Positions 57,344 to 64,000 of a DNA stretch of 64,000 nucleotides are shown here, one piece after another. The stretch comes from Kitasatospora sp. MAP12-44 (lineage in GTDB: Bacteria; Actinomycetota; Actinomycetes; Streptomycetales; Streptomycetaceae): the NCBI RefSeq assembly GCF_029892095.1, contig NZ_JARZAE010000004.1, positions 6,572,001 through 6,636,000 of the forward strand. The letters are read 5' to 3'. How positions within the stretch are numbered: position 1 is the stretch's first letter; every line of letters starts with the position of its first letter. Both the position numbers and the translations under genes were made by a program. Below the pieces are notes generated by a model. The model made no database searches, was not told the DNA's origin, and worked only from the letters and a program-made list of their open reading frames with translations.

Positions 57344-58945
57344 TCAGTCGCGCGAGAGAACGACGCGCAGCACCTTTGCCAAGACGTCCGCCGCGGCCCC
57401 CGCCGCCTGCGCCGCAGGCGCCCGCCAGGCCACGAAGCCGTCCGGCCGAACCAGCACGGCGCCCTCCGGTCCGACCCCGTACGCCTCGCCCCACCGCCCG
57501 GCCGGGTCGGCCAACTCCGGGCCGCCCACCCGGTGGGCCGCCAGGTCGATCCCCAGCCGTCGCCCCGCCTCGGCCGTGGCGGCCACCCATGCCTGGCCGC
57601 GCTCGCCCGCCAGCAGGGTGAACCCCGGCCCGAACAGGTCCAGGGTGGCGATCGGGCCGCCGGCACCGGCCAGCACCACGTACGGCGCCCGTGTGCCGGG
57701 CTCGCCGCCCAGAGTGCGCGGGTCGGAGGCGATCGGCAGCAGCTCGGTGCCGGTCTCGGGCACGACCGCGGTGGAACGGTAGGACTGCCCCATCGTGACG
57801 GTGAGCGCGTCGGCTGCCGCCTCCTGCTGCTCCGGGGTGGCGGTGCCGGAGCGCACCGCGAGCTGCAGTGAGCCCTGGGCCGCCGTGTACTCGCCGATCG
57901 GTCGACGCTCCGCGTCGTACGTGTCGATCAGGGCGCGGCCCGCGCTGCCCCGGATGACCAGGGCGAGCTTCCAGGCCGCGTTGTGCGCGTCGGCGATGCC
58001 GGTGTTGGCTCCGTAGCCGCCGGTGGGCGGGATGACGTGGGCGGCGTCGCCGGCGAGCAGCACCCGGCCGTGCACGAAGCCCTCGGCCACCTGCTCGGCC
58101 ATGTCCCAGGGGAATCGGGAGCGGATGGTGACCTCGACCTCGGGCGAGCCGATCGCCGCGCTGACGAGCTCGGCGCAGCGCTCGTCGGTGAAGTCGTCCA
58201 GGCTCTCGCCGTCCTCCGGCCGGTAGCCGACGATCAGAGTGCCCTCGGTCAGCGTGTCGTCATGCACCAGAATGCCGGTGACCTGCGGGTTCTTCACATG
58301 GACCACGCTGTAACGGCGTTCGCCCAGCACGCCCCCCAGGTTTGCGCGAAAAGCGATGCTGACGTGCCGGGAGAGCACACCGCGACCCTGCCGGTCCACC
58401 TTGAGCGCCTCCCGGACGGCGGAGCGCGGCCCGTCGCAGGCCACCAGGTAGCTGCCGGTGAAGGAGGTGACGCCCTCGGCGGAGGCGAGCTGCGCGGTGA
58501 CCTTGCCCGGCTGCTCGTCGAAGGAGAGCAGCTCGGTGCCGAACCGCAGATCGGCCCCCAGGGCCTCGGCCCGGGCGCGCAGCAGTGGTTCGAGCCGGTC
58601 CTGCGGGAGCAGCAGCAGTCGACTGGGCGTCAGGTCGGTGAGGCTGTCGGCTCCGTCCAACTCCTCTCGGCTGAAGAGCACTTCGCCGGCCAGCGACTCC
58701 ACCCCGGCCCTGGTCCGATGGGACTCGAAGCCGGCTGCCGCCCGCAGCGCGGCCGGTTCCACGCCGGCCTGGCGCAGTAGTTCGACCGTGCGCGGGTAGT
58801 AGCCCACCGCGCGCGGGTGCACCGAGGTGCCGGGGTGGCGCTCCACCAGGGTGCACGGCACCTCGTGGTAGGCGAGGAAGAGCGCGGTCGACAGGCCGAC
58901 CAGGCTGCCACCCACGATCAGTACGGGTGCTTCGTCGGAACTCAT
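57344..58945 (-). CDS. FAD-dependent aromatic monooxygenase
   Basis: 533 residues: GGSLVGLSTALFLA, DGPRSAVREAL and GDAAHVIPPTGGYGANTG plus a thioredoxin-like C-terminal end (LVRPDGFVAWR). Close in architecture to the enzymes at 50151 and 51811. It begins 37 bp after the acetyltransferase gene, so the two probably form one operon. Probably a polyphenol hydroxylase. Confidence 0.9.
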   Translation of the reverse strand: MSSDEAPVLIVGGSLVGLSTALFLAYHEVPCTLVERHPGTSVHPRAVGYYPRTVELLRQAGVEPAALRAAAGFESHRTRAGVESLAGEVLFSREELDGADSLTDLTPSRLLLLPQDRLEPLLRARAEALGADLRFGTELLSFDEQPGKVTAQLASAEGVTSFTGSYLVACDGPRSAVREALKVDRQGRGVLSRHVSIAFRANLGGVLGERRYSVVHVKNPQVTGILVHDDTLTEGTLIVGYRPEDGESLDDFTDERCAELVSAAIGSPEVEVTIRSRFPWDMAEQVAEGFVHGRVLLAGDAAHVIPPTGGYGANTGIADAHNAAWKLALVIRGSAGRALIDTYDAERRPIGEYTAAQGSLQLAVRSGTATPEQQEAAADALTVTMGQSYRSTAVVPETGTELLPIASDPRTLGGEPGTRAPYVVLAGAGGPIATLDLFGPGFTLLAGERGQAWVAATAEAGRRLGIDLAAHRVGGPELADPAGRWGEAYGVGPEGAVLVRPDGFVAWRAPAAQAAGAAADVLAKVLRVVLSRD

Positions 58946-58982
58946 CGGATGTGTCGTCCCTCTCGTGTTGGGGCAGGGCGGG

Positions 58983-59945
58983 TCAGAGCGTGAGCGCGTA
59001 GGTGTCCCAGGTCGAGTCGGTGGTGAAGCCGAGCTTGCGGTTGAGCGCCACGACCGCGGTGTTGGAGGTGGAGTTGAACACCTGCACCAGGGCGAGCCCT
59101 GAGTTGGCGCGGGCCGCGCTGAGCAGCAGGTCGGCCTTGAGCCAGGTGGCGAGGGAGCGGCGGCGGTGCTCGGGAAGGACGAGCACCTCGCCGGTGTCGG
59201 CCATCGGCCCGTCCCGCACGAAGAGCGTTCCGTACCCGACGACCTGGTCGCCGCCTTGGGCCAGCGCGGCCACCCCGTACAGCCGGTGGCCCGCCCGGAC
59301 CGCCTCCGCCTCGCGGGCCCGCACGTCGGCGGGGGACGGATCGCGCGGCCTGGCCTGCCCGTTGACCGGTGCGTCCAGTGCGCCCCAGGCGTCGGCGTAG
59401 GAGGCGACGAGCTCCTGCGGACAGGCCCCGGTCCAGTGGACCAGGCGGTAGTCGGGTACCGGCTGGCCGGCCGCGGACTCGATCACCGTCCGGGCCGGAC
59501 CGGCCAGCAGCAGCCGGCTGCGCAGCGCGGTGCCGGTCCGCTCGGCGCCCGCCTGGTCGGCGAAGGCCCGAGCTGCCGGGCCCGCCGGTGCGTCCAGCAG
59601 TAGCGATGTCCGACCGCGGGCGCGCAGTTCGGCGCCGGCGGCGGCGAGCAGGGCCCGCCCGCAGCCCCGGCGCCGGGACCCCGGGAACACCCAGAGCGAA
59701 CCGTGCCCGGGCCCGGCCGGATCGGCCAGGTCGATGCCCAGCTTCAGGCACCCTGCGGGCTGTCCGTCGAGGTAGCCGACCAGCAGGATCCGGTCGGCGC
59801 CGTGCCGACGCTGCAGCAGTCTGGCCAGCAGGGCCTCGGTCACCGGTGGGTCACCGGGCAGTTCCACGCTCATGGTCTCCCGAAAGCCCGGGAGCAGGGC
59901 GGCGACCGTGCTCGGGTCGTCTCCGTCGAGGCTGCGAATCTCCAT
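58983..59945 (-). CDS. Tandem-domain GNAT acetyltransferase
   Basis: 320 residues from the ATG at 59945 with two GNAT folds. The first has LWVFPGSRRRGCGRALL, the second LVLPEHRRRSLATWLK, both acetyl-CoA binding motifs; a C-terminal FNSTSNTAVVALNRKLGF helix completes domain two. Similar tandem GNATs include mycothiol synthase and self-resistance enzymes. Here it may acylate or detoxify the product. It has its own promoter. Confidence 0.85.
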   Translation of the reverse strand: MEIRSLDGDDPSTVAALLPGFRETMSVELPGDPPVTEALLARLLQRRHGADRILLVGYLDGQPAGCLKLGIDLADPAGPGHGSLWVFPGSRRRGCGRALLAAAGAELRARGRTSLLLDAPAGPAARAFADQAGAERTGTALRSRLLLAGPARTVIESAAGQPVPDYRLVHWTGACPQELVASYADAWGALDAPVNGQARPRDPSPADVRAREAEAVRAGHRLYGVAALAQGGDQVVGYGTLFVRDGPMADTGEVLVLPEHRRRSLATWLKADLLLSAARANSGLALVQVFNSTSNTAVVALNRKLGFTTDSTWDTYALTL

Positions 59946-59967
59946 GGCCGTCAGCCTCTCCGGCCGC

Positions 59968-59974
59968 TCTCGAA
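59968..59974 (-). promoter_or_regulatory. Possible SARP half-site upstream of the acetyltransferase gene
   Basis: The minus strand reads TCTTCGAGA-GCGGCCGG, close to TTCTTCGAGA-TCGCCGG before the gene at 62723. No clear second repeat is visible. Confidence 0.3.
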
Positions 59975-60067
59975 GAGACGTCCAGGAGCCTTGGGGCGAT
60001 GGTCCGGATCGGGGTGGTGGTCTCGTCGACTCGTCCACCGCATGGGCCATCAGCGACCAGGCCGAGG

Positions 60068-60841
60068 TCAGGCGCCTCCGGTGACCCGCAGGGTCTCGCC
60101 GTTGATGTTGCCGTTCGCCGCGGATCCAAGGAAGACCACGGCGCGCGCGACGTCTTCGGGCTGCGACATGCGCCCGGACGGGAGACTGCGCCCCTTCTCC
60201 TCCAGGAAGCCGGGCGGGACGTTGGCGCGGACGGTCTCGGTCGCGGTCTGGCCGGGTACGACCATGTTGACCAGGATCCCCTCCGGCCCCAACTCCCAAG
60301 CCAGGCTGCGCATCAGGCCGAACAGGCCGGACTTGCCGGCGCCGTACGCGCCGGCGCCGGGCTTGCCGGTGTCGGCCAGCCCCGCACCGATCAGCACCAC
60401 CCGGCCCCACTCCCGCCCGCGCATCACCGGGAGCGCGCTCTGAAGAGTGTGGAAGGCCGCCTCCAGCGAGGTGTGCAGGACCTCCTGCCACTGCTCGGGT
60501 GGGACGTCCTCGAATCGCGGTACGGGTCGACCGGGTCGGGGGATCGCCTCGCTCCACACCACGGCATTGGCCACCAGTACATCGATGCCGCCCCATTCCC
60601 GCCCCACCTCGCCGACCGCGTCCCGGATCGAGCGCACGTCCGCCAGGTCGTAGCGAACCACCAGGGGAGTGCCGCCGGCCTCCTTGACGCGGTCGGCCGT
60701 CAGCTCCGCGCCCTCCCGATTGCCGTGGTAGGTGATCGCGACCCTGGCGCCCTCCTGTGCGTACGCCATCGCGGTCGCCCGGCCGATGCCCGAGGAGGCG
60801 CCGGTCACCAGGACCACCTTGTCCCGCAGTTCCGTCTTCAT
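60068..60841 (-). CDS. Short-chain dehydrogenase/reductase
   Basis: 257 residues from the ATG at 60841 (GGAAGG upstream): TGASSGIGRAT, the NxAG-equivalent VANAVVW (altered), and YGAGK. It follows the BBE-type oxidase gene by 13 bp. It probably reduces a carbonyl of the polyketide, but the degenerate NNAG motif makes its substrate hard to guess. Confidence 0.87.
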   Translation of the reverse strand: MKTELRDKVVLVTGASSGIGRATAMAYAQEGARVAITYHGNREGAELTADRVKEAGGTPLVVRYDLADVRSIRDAVGEVGREWGGIDVLVANAVVWSEAIPRPGRPVPRFEDVPPEQWQEVLHTSLEAAFHTLQSALPVMRGREWGRVVLIGAGLADTGKPGAGAYGAGKSGLFGLMRSLAWELGPEGILVNMVVPGQTATETVRANVPPGFLEEKGRSLPSGRMSQPEDVARAVVFLGSAANGNINGETLRVTGGA

Positions 60842-60854
60842 GTGCCTTCCTTCC

Positions 60855-62285
60855 TCATGAGCCGGCCCCACTTTGCGGGGCCTGGCTGCTGATGCTCTGC
60901 CGGTGCCGGAAGAACTCGTACGGGTCGTAGGTCCGCTTCACCTCGCGCAGCCGGGCCGCGTTCCGGCCGTAGTAGGCGCTCTCCCAGTCCTGCGGCACCC
61001 GGGAGCTGGGAAAGTTGATGTAGGAGCCGCAGCCCAGCGGGGCCAGCGCGGCCTCGCAGCGGTCGGCCCAGGCGGTCAGCTCGGCCGCGGTCCCGGCGGA
61101 CGGCTCGGGCTCGCGGCTGGCGATCTGATAGCCGACCAGGAAGCGCGCGTCGCGGTGGGCGTACGCGGTCTCGGTCGGGTCGATCCGGTTGGCGGCGCCG
61201 CCGACCGCGATGCACAACAGGTAGCGCTCCCGCTCGATCGACGGGTCCCAAGCCTCCAACAGCGCCGATGCCTCGGCGACGGAGGCCGCCCGTGCGGTGA
61301 AACGGTAGCTCTGGCGGGTGTAGGGGTGGCGATGGCCCTGCGCGACCGGGTTGGTCCCGGTGCGGTGGCACTGCTCGACCGTCTTGGAGTCGCACAGCGC
61401 CTCGTGCATCACGTCCGCATACGCCCCGCGCGGGCGCACCTCGCGGATCATCGGCTTGGCCCCGGCCCGCTCGGCCAACTCGTCGAGCAGGCACTCCAGT
61501 TCGCGGCTGGATCCCAGATGGACGCCCCAGATCTTCACTACCGGGAGCCCGGCCGGCCCGAACATGCCGGGCAGTACGACCAGGGAGGTGCCCAGCTCGT
61601 CGGGCCCGGCCACGCACCAGTCCTGCCAGGCTGCGAGCAGCTCCGGCGCGTCCCGGTACTCCCACAGCGTTTCGAAGCCGGTCATCTCGGGGGCGTCGAT
61701 CGGCCGCACCTCGAACTCGGTGACCACGCCGAAGCTGCCGCCGCCCCCGCCGCGCAGCGCCCAGTAGAGATCGGGCTCCTCGGTCGCCGAGCAGTGGACG
61801 AACCGGCCGTCGGCCAGCACCACGTCGGCCCCGACGATCCGGTCGGAGCCGACCCCGAACATCCGGGTCTGCCAGCCGATGCCGCCTCCGGTGAGGAAGC
61901 CGGCCGCGGCGACGGTGGGGAAGGTGCCAGTGACGATCTGCCGCCCCTGGCGCTTCAGGACGTCCAGCGCGTCCAGCGACTGGGCGCCCGCGCCGAGTCG
62001 GACGGTCGATCCCAGGGCGAGCACCCGGTTCATCCGGGACACGTCGACCACCAGGCCCGAGCCGGTGGACCACCCGTTGAAGCTGTGCCCGCCGCTGCGC
62101 AGATGCACCCGGTATCCCTGCTCCTGGGCATCGGCGAGGCAGGCGCGGACATCCTCGGCGCTCTCGCAGTACGCGATGGCGCGGGGCGAGACCGTGTCGT
62201 ACTCGGTGTTCTGTAGCTGCCGGGCGAACGGATAGCCCGGGTCGGACGGCAGGACGAGATCGCCCTGGAGTCGGTCGCGCAGCAT
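60855..62285 (-). CDS. FAD-linked oxidase with BBE domain
   Basis: 476 residues: PCMH-type FAD domain with RSGGHSFNGWST, whose His carries 8-alpha-N1-histidyl FAD, and C-terminal BBE motif SAYYGRN with YDPYEFF. The second covalent link of berberine-bridge-type enzymes uses Cys in GxCPTVG; here the segment reads GTFPTVA, so FAD is probably linked through His only. It may oxidize a hydroquinone or an alcohol. It is in an operon with the lipocalin-like gene and the SDR. Confidence 0.88.
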   Translation of the reverse strand: MLRDRLQGDLVLPSDPGYPFARQLQNTEYDTVSPRAIAYCESAEDVRACLADAQEQGYRVHLRSGGHSFNGWSTGSGLVVDVSRMNRVLALGSTVRLGAGAQSLDALDVLKRQGRQIVTGTFPTVAAAGFLTGGGIGWQTRMFGVGSDRIVGADVVLADGRFVHCSATEEPDLYWALRGGGGGSFGVVTEFEVRPIDAPEMTGFETLWEYRDAPELLAAWQDWCVAGPDELGTSLVVLPGMFGPAGLPVVKIWGVHLGSSRELECLLDELAERAGAKPMIREVRPRGAYADVMHEALCDSKTVEQCHRTGTNPVAQGHRHPYTRQSYRFTARAASVAEASALLEAWDPSIERERYLLCIAVGGAANRIDPTETAYAHRDARFLVGYQIASREPEPSAGTAAELTAWADRCEAALAPLGCGSYINFPSSRVPQDWESAYYGRNAARLREVKRTYDPYEFFRHRQSISSQAPQSGAGS

Positions 62286-62354
62286 GATCCCTCCAGATGA
62301 GCGCCCGGCTGGCGTCCCGGCGGACGCCGGCCGGTCCGCACGGTCGGCGTGCGG

Positions 62355-62723
62355 CTACTTGTCGATGCCGAACTTGCGGGCCGTCACCTTGGCCCCGTCG
62401 TGGCCGCGCAGGAGCTTGCCCTGCGGGTCGTAGAAGTTGGCACCGCCGGTGCCCTCCCAACTGCCATCGGGGAGCAGGGCCGCCTCGACGCGGATGTGTG
62501 CCTCTCCGACGTGCACGCCCTCCTCGTTCACCGCCAGGATGTGGAAGTTGTACGAGAAGGCGTCGGGGCCGGTGCTCTCCCAGTTCCCCAGACCGATGTT
62601 CTTGGTGTTCACCTGGGTCGACACCACCGCGCCGTCGCCGGTGAACGCGACCAGGCCGACCACCGACTTGCCACTGTCGTCCAGCACAGTGGTCCAAGTC
62701 CCCAGCAACCTCTCGTCCGCCAT
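62355..62723 (-). CDS. Small lipocalin-like protein
   Basis: 122 residues predicted as a calycin/lipocalin-type beta barrel: LLGTWTTVLDDSG start, repeated beta strands, and GSWEGTGGANFYDPQGKLLRG. It may bind a hydrophobic polyketide or act as a cyclase-like helper. It heads the operon with the BBE oxidase. No catalytic residues can be named. Confidence 0.65.
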   Translation of the reverse strand: MADERLLGTWTTVLDDSGKSVVGLVAFTGDGAVVSTQVNTKNIGLGNWESTGPDAFSYNFHILAVNEEGVHVGEAHIRVEAALLPDGSWEGTGGANFYDPQGKLLRGHDGAKVTARKFGIDK

Positions 62724-62787
62724 GACTGCCTCTCCTTCTGCCGTGGATGGGCGCTTCTGCGCGCCGACCCGAACGCTGGCCCGGCGA

Positions 62788-62815
62788 TCTCGAAGAACCG
62801 TCGGAGCGGTCTGAA
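62788..62815 (-). promoter_or_regulatory. Possible SARP operator upstream of the lipocalin-like gene
   Basis: Minus-strand TTCAGAC (62815-62809) and TTCGAGA (62794-62788) are 21 bp apart, two turns of about 11 bp. They lie 65-92 bp upstream of the ATG. Confidence 0.45.
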
Positions 62816-62847
62816 GCCGCTGGCGGGCAGTCGGGATGCTCTGGCGA

Positions 62848-62876
62848 TTCAGAGGCGTTCGAACGAGCCTTCAGAC
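62848..62876 (+). promoter_or_regulatory. Probable SARP operator upstream of the gene at 62915
   Basis: TTCAGAG (62848), TTCGAAC (62858) and TTCAGAC (62870) lie 10 and 12 bp apart, the same heptamers as in the PKS promoter. They are 39-67 bp before the ATG. Confidence 0.55.
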
Positions 62877-62914
62877 CGGCCCCCCACAGTGCCCGGGAGC
62901 GATGGGGAGGACGG

Positions 62915-63157
62915 ATGGGACGGTTTTGGACGCTGATCTTCGAACGCTGCCTGTGCCCGGTGGGGCGGGCCATCGTCGCCTACGGGGTGCTGCACCTGCC
63001 CGAGGCGTCGTGCCACCCGGATGACCACCGCGCCCTGCTCCAGGGGCCTCCCGCGGGGCACCCCGAGAGGCTGTGTCCCGAGAGCTCCCTCAGCCGGGCG
63101 GAGTCGCTGCTCTGGGCCGAGCTCTTTCCCAAGAGACCGACCCGGTTCTGGCGATGA
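62915..63157 (+). CDS. DUF6059-like small hypothetical protein (80 aa)
   Basis: 80 residues from the ATG at 62915, with GGGGAGG five bases upstream. A hydrophobic N-terminal half is followed by QGPPAGHPERLCPESSLSRAE, a GHPERL/PLS pattern found in small actinomycete DUF6059-type proteins near antibiotic regulators. It overlaps the next possible gene by four bases. Function is unknown. Confidence 0.65.
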   Translation: MGRFWTLIFERCLCPVGRAIVAYGVLHLPEASCHPDDHRALLQGPPAGHPERLCPESSLSRAESLLWAELFPKRPTRFWR

Positions 63158-63384
63158 CCAGGCGCGGAGCCAAGGCCATGCCGCCCCGGCCGCCGTGCGC
63201 CCATGTCTCGCCCGACGGCGTCGATGCGGCCCGCAAGCAGCTCACCGAGGCGGGGCTCAGCATGTACGCCGCGTTGACCGGTCTGGACCTCGAAAACGAT
63301 GTATGCATGTACTCTTCCACATGCTTGTCAATCAGCAATCACTTGTCGTCCTGCAGATGTTCGACCAGTCATCGACTCGCCTAG
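63154..63384 (+). CDS. Possible small ORF coupled to the DUF6059-like gene
   Basis: An ATG overlapping the previous stop (ATGA) starts a 76-residue frame with good codon use up to about residue 48 (DLENDV). The rest runs into the AT-rich promoter of the MarR gene, so the C-terminus may be fortuitous or the gene truncated. Confidence 0.3.
   Translation: MTRRGAKAMPPRPPCAHVSPDGVDAARKQLTEAGLSMYAALTGLDLENDVCMYSSTCLSISNHLSSCRCSTSHRLA
63303..63326 (+). promoter_or_regulatory. Probable MarR auto-operator
   Basis: GCATGT (63305-63310) and ACATGC (63319-63324) form an inverted repeat with ATGCATGT identical to the 55.7-kb site. It lies 70-90 bp before the MarR ATG. Confidence 0.6.
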
Positions 63385-63387
63385 AAT
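63360..63387 (+). promoter_or_regulatory. Candidate promoter of the MarR gene (possibly leaderless)
   Basis: TTCGAC (63360-63365) and TAGAAT (63382-63387) are separated by 16 bp. TAGAAT ends only eight bases before the ATG, so the transcript may start at or very near the start codon. Confidence 0.4.
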
Positions 63388-63395
63388 GGAGAGCT

Positions 63396-63887
63396 ATGGA
63401 GACCACGCCGCAGCAGCAGAGCTCGTCCCGAGCCGACGAGCTTCTCGACGCGGTTGGGCCGGCGTTCTCCCGGTTGCGGCGCAACGCGGCGCTCAACGTC
63501 GTGAAGAAGGTCGCCCCGAAGGACCTCACCAGGACCCTGGTGCTCAATATCGTCCAGGAGGGCGCGGCCCAGGACGGCCAGGAGATCACGGTCGGTGTGA
63601 TCGGCGAGCGGCTCGCCGTCGACCCCTCGGTGGCCAGCCGGATGGTCTCCGACTGCATCTCGGCCGGCTGCTTGCTCCGCGTCGCTTCCCAGCTCGACGG
63701 CCGCCGCACCATCCTGCGGCTCACCGAGGCGGGCGAGGAGATGCTCAGGGGCTTCCGCGACCACCAGCGGGCCTCCTACGAGCGGATCACCGAGGAGTGG
63801 CCGGACCAGGAGCGACTCGAGTTCGCCCGCCTGTTGATCAAGTACGTGGACACGCTCGCCCAGCTGCAGCGCGCCGCCGACTCCTGA
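63396..63887 (+). CDS. MarR-family transcriptional regulator
   Basis: 163 residues with a central winged helix: ITVGVIGERLAVDPSVASRMV as the recognition region, then DGRRTILRLTEAGEEML, the wing and following helix typical of MarR proteins. It probably senses a phenolic or quinone compound and represses genes with ATGCATGT palindromes, including its own, the quinone oxidoreductase and an FAD monooxygenase (inference). Confidence 0.88.
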   Translation: METTPQQQSSSRADELLDAVGPAFSRLRRNAALNVVKKVAPKDLTRTLVLNIVQEGAAQDGQEITVGVIGERLAVDPSVASRMVSDCISAGCLLRVASQLDGRRTILRLTEAGEEMLRGFRDHQRASYERITEEWPDQERLEFARLLIKYVDTLAQLQRAADS

Positions 63888-63908
63888 TCTGAGCACGGCC
63901 GGCCCCGC

Positions 63909-64000
63909 TCACGCGGTGAGGCGGGCGACGAGCTCGCGCTTGAGGACCTTCCCGCTGGGCCCCAGCGGGAAGGCGTCGACGAACTCCACGTTGCGCGGGT
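63909..64000 (-). CDS. 3' end of an acyl-CoA ligase / adenylate-forming enzyme (partial)
   Basis: The last 29 codons read PRNVEFVDAFPLGPSGKVLKREL then VARLTA and a stop. GPSGKVLKREL is the conserved C-terminal lysine motif (A10) of adenylate-forming enzymes. The rest lies beyond the window. It may activate a starter or side-chain acid for the polyketide. Confidence 0.75.
   Translation of the reverse strand, partial: PRNVEFVDAFPLGPSGKVLKRELVARLTA

Overview
The window is very GC-rich, with dense operons, GTG starts and strongly G/C-biased third codon positions. It carries two antibiotic-type biosynthetic gene clusters, a SARP regulator, DUF397/XRE pairs and a serine/threonine-kinase-like anti-sigma gene. 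This points to a Streptomycetaceae actinomycete (Streptomyces, Kitasatospora or a close relative). No rRNA, tRNA or CRISPR array was seen. Both ends cut through genes.

Region 1 (1-25.6 kb, + strand) is the 3' part of a non-ribosomal peptide locus. A giant NRPS gene, entering from the left, encodes the end of a normal condensation domain, six adenylation-carrier units linked by five unusual condensation domains, a degenerate epimerization-like domain and a fused penicillin-binding-protein-type (beta-lactamase fold) release domain. It overlaps an MFS exporter gene and is followed by a MalY/PatB-type PLP enzyme, an MbtH protein, and a polytopic membrane protein paired with a secreted, membrane-anchored protein. 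The NRPS contains an internal tandem duplication of two modules with an exact 6318-bp period.

Region 2 (25.7-37.2 kb) separates the two clusters. It holds an acetyltransferase, a family 2 glycosyltransferase, an anti-sigma-type ATPase with small downstream genes, an XRE/DUF397 pair, an S9 peptidase, a methyltransferase, a glycine-rich-domain-like protein, a protein with 48-residue C-terminal repeats, a 13-repeat WD40 protein and a blasticidin S deaminase-like enzyme. A broken copy of the methyltransferase/glycine-rich-domain-like gene pair lies just before a perfect hairpin terminator.

Region 3 (37.2-64 kb, mostly - strand) is a type II aromatic polyketide cluster. One tightly coupled operon runs TcmI-type cyclase, cupin cyclase, KS-alpha, chain-length factor, ACP, aromatase/cyclase fused to a ketoreductase, second ketoreductase, two ABM-domain monooxygenases and a cytochrome P450. 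A SARP activator lies upstream. Further right are an asparagine-synthetase-like amidotransferase (nucleophile Cys replaced by Ser), a deazaflavin-type reductase, a DUF1772 protein, four FAD monooxygenases, an O-methyltransferase, a quinone oxidoreductase, an acetyltransferase, an SDR, a BBE-type FAD oxidase, a lipocalin-like protein, a MarR regulator and the 3' end of an acyl-adenylate ligase. This gene set resembles pentangular polyphenol clusters, and the amidotransferase suggests a lactam or amide in the product (inference).

Two regulatory circuits can be read from the DNA. Heptamer direct repeats (TTCAGAC/TTCGAAC, about 11-bp spacing) precede the PKS operon and a divergent promoter near 62.8 kb and fit SARP binding. 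ATGCATGT-type palindromes precede the quinone oxidoreductase, one FAD monooxygenase and the MarR gene itself and suggest a small MarR regulon.
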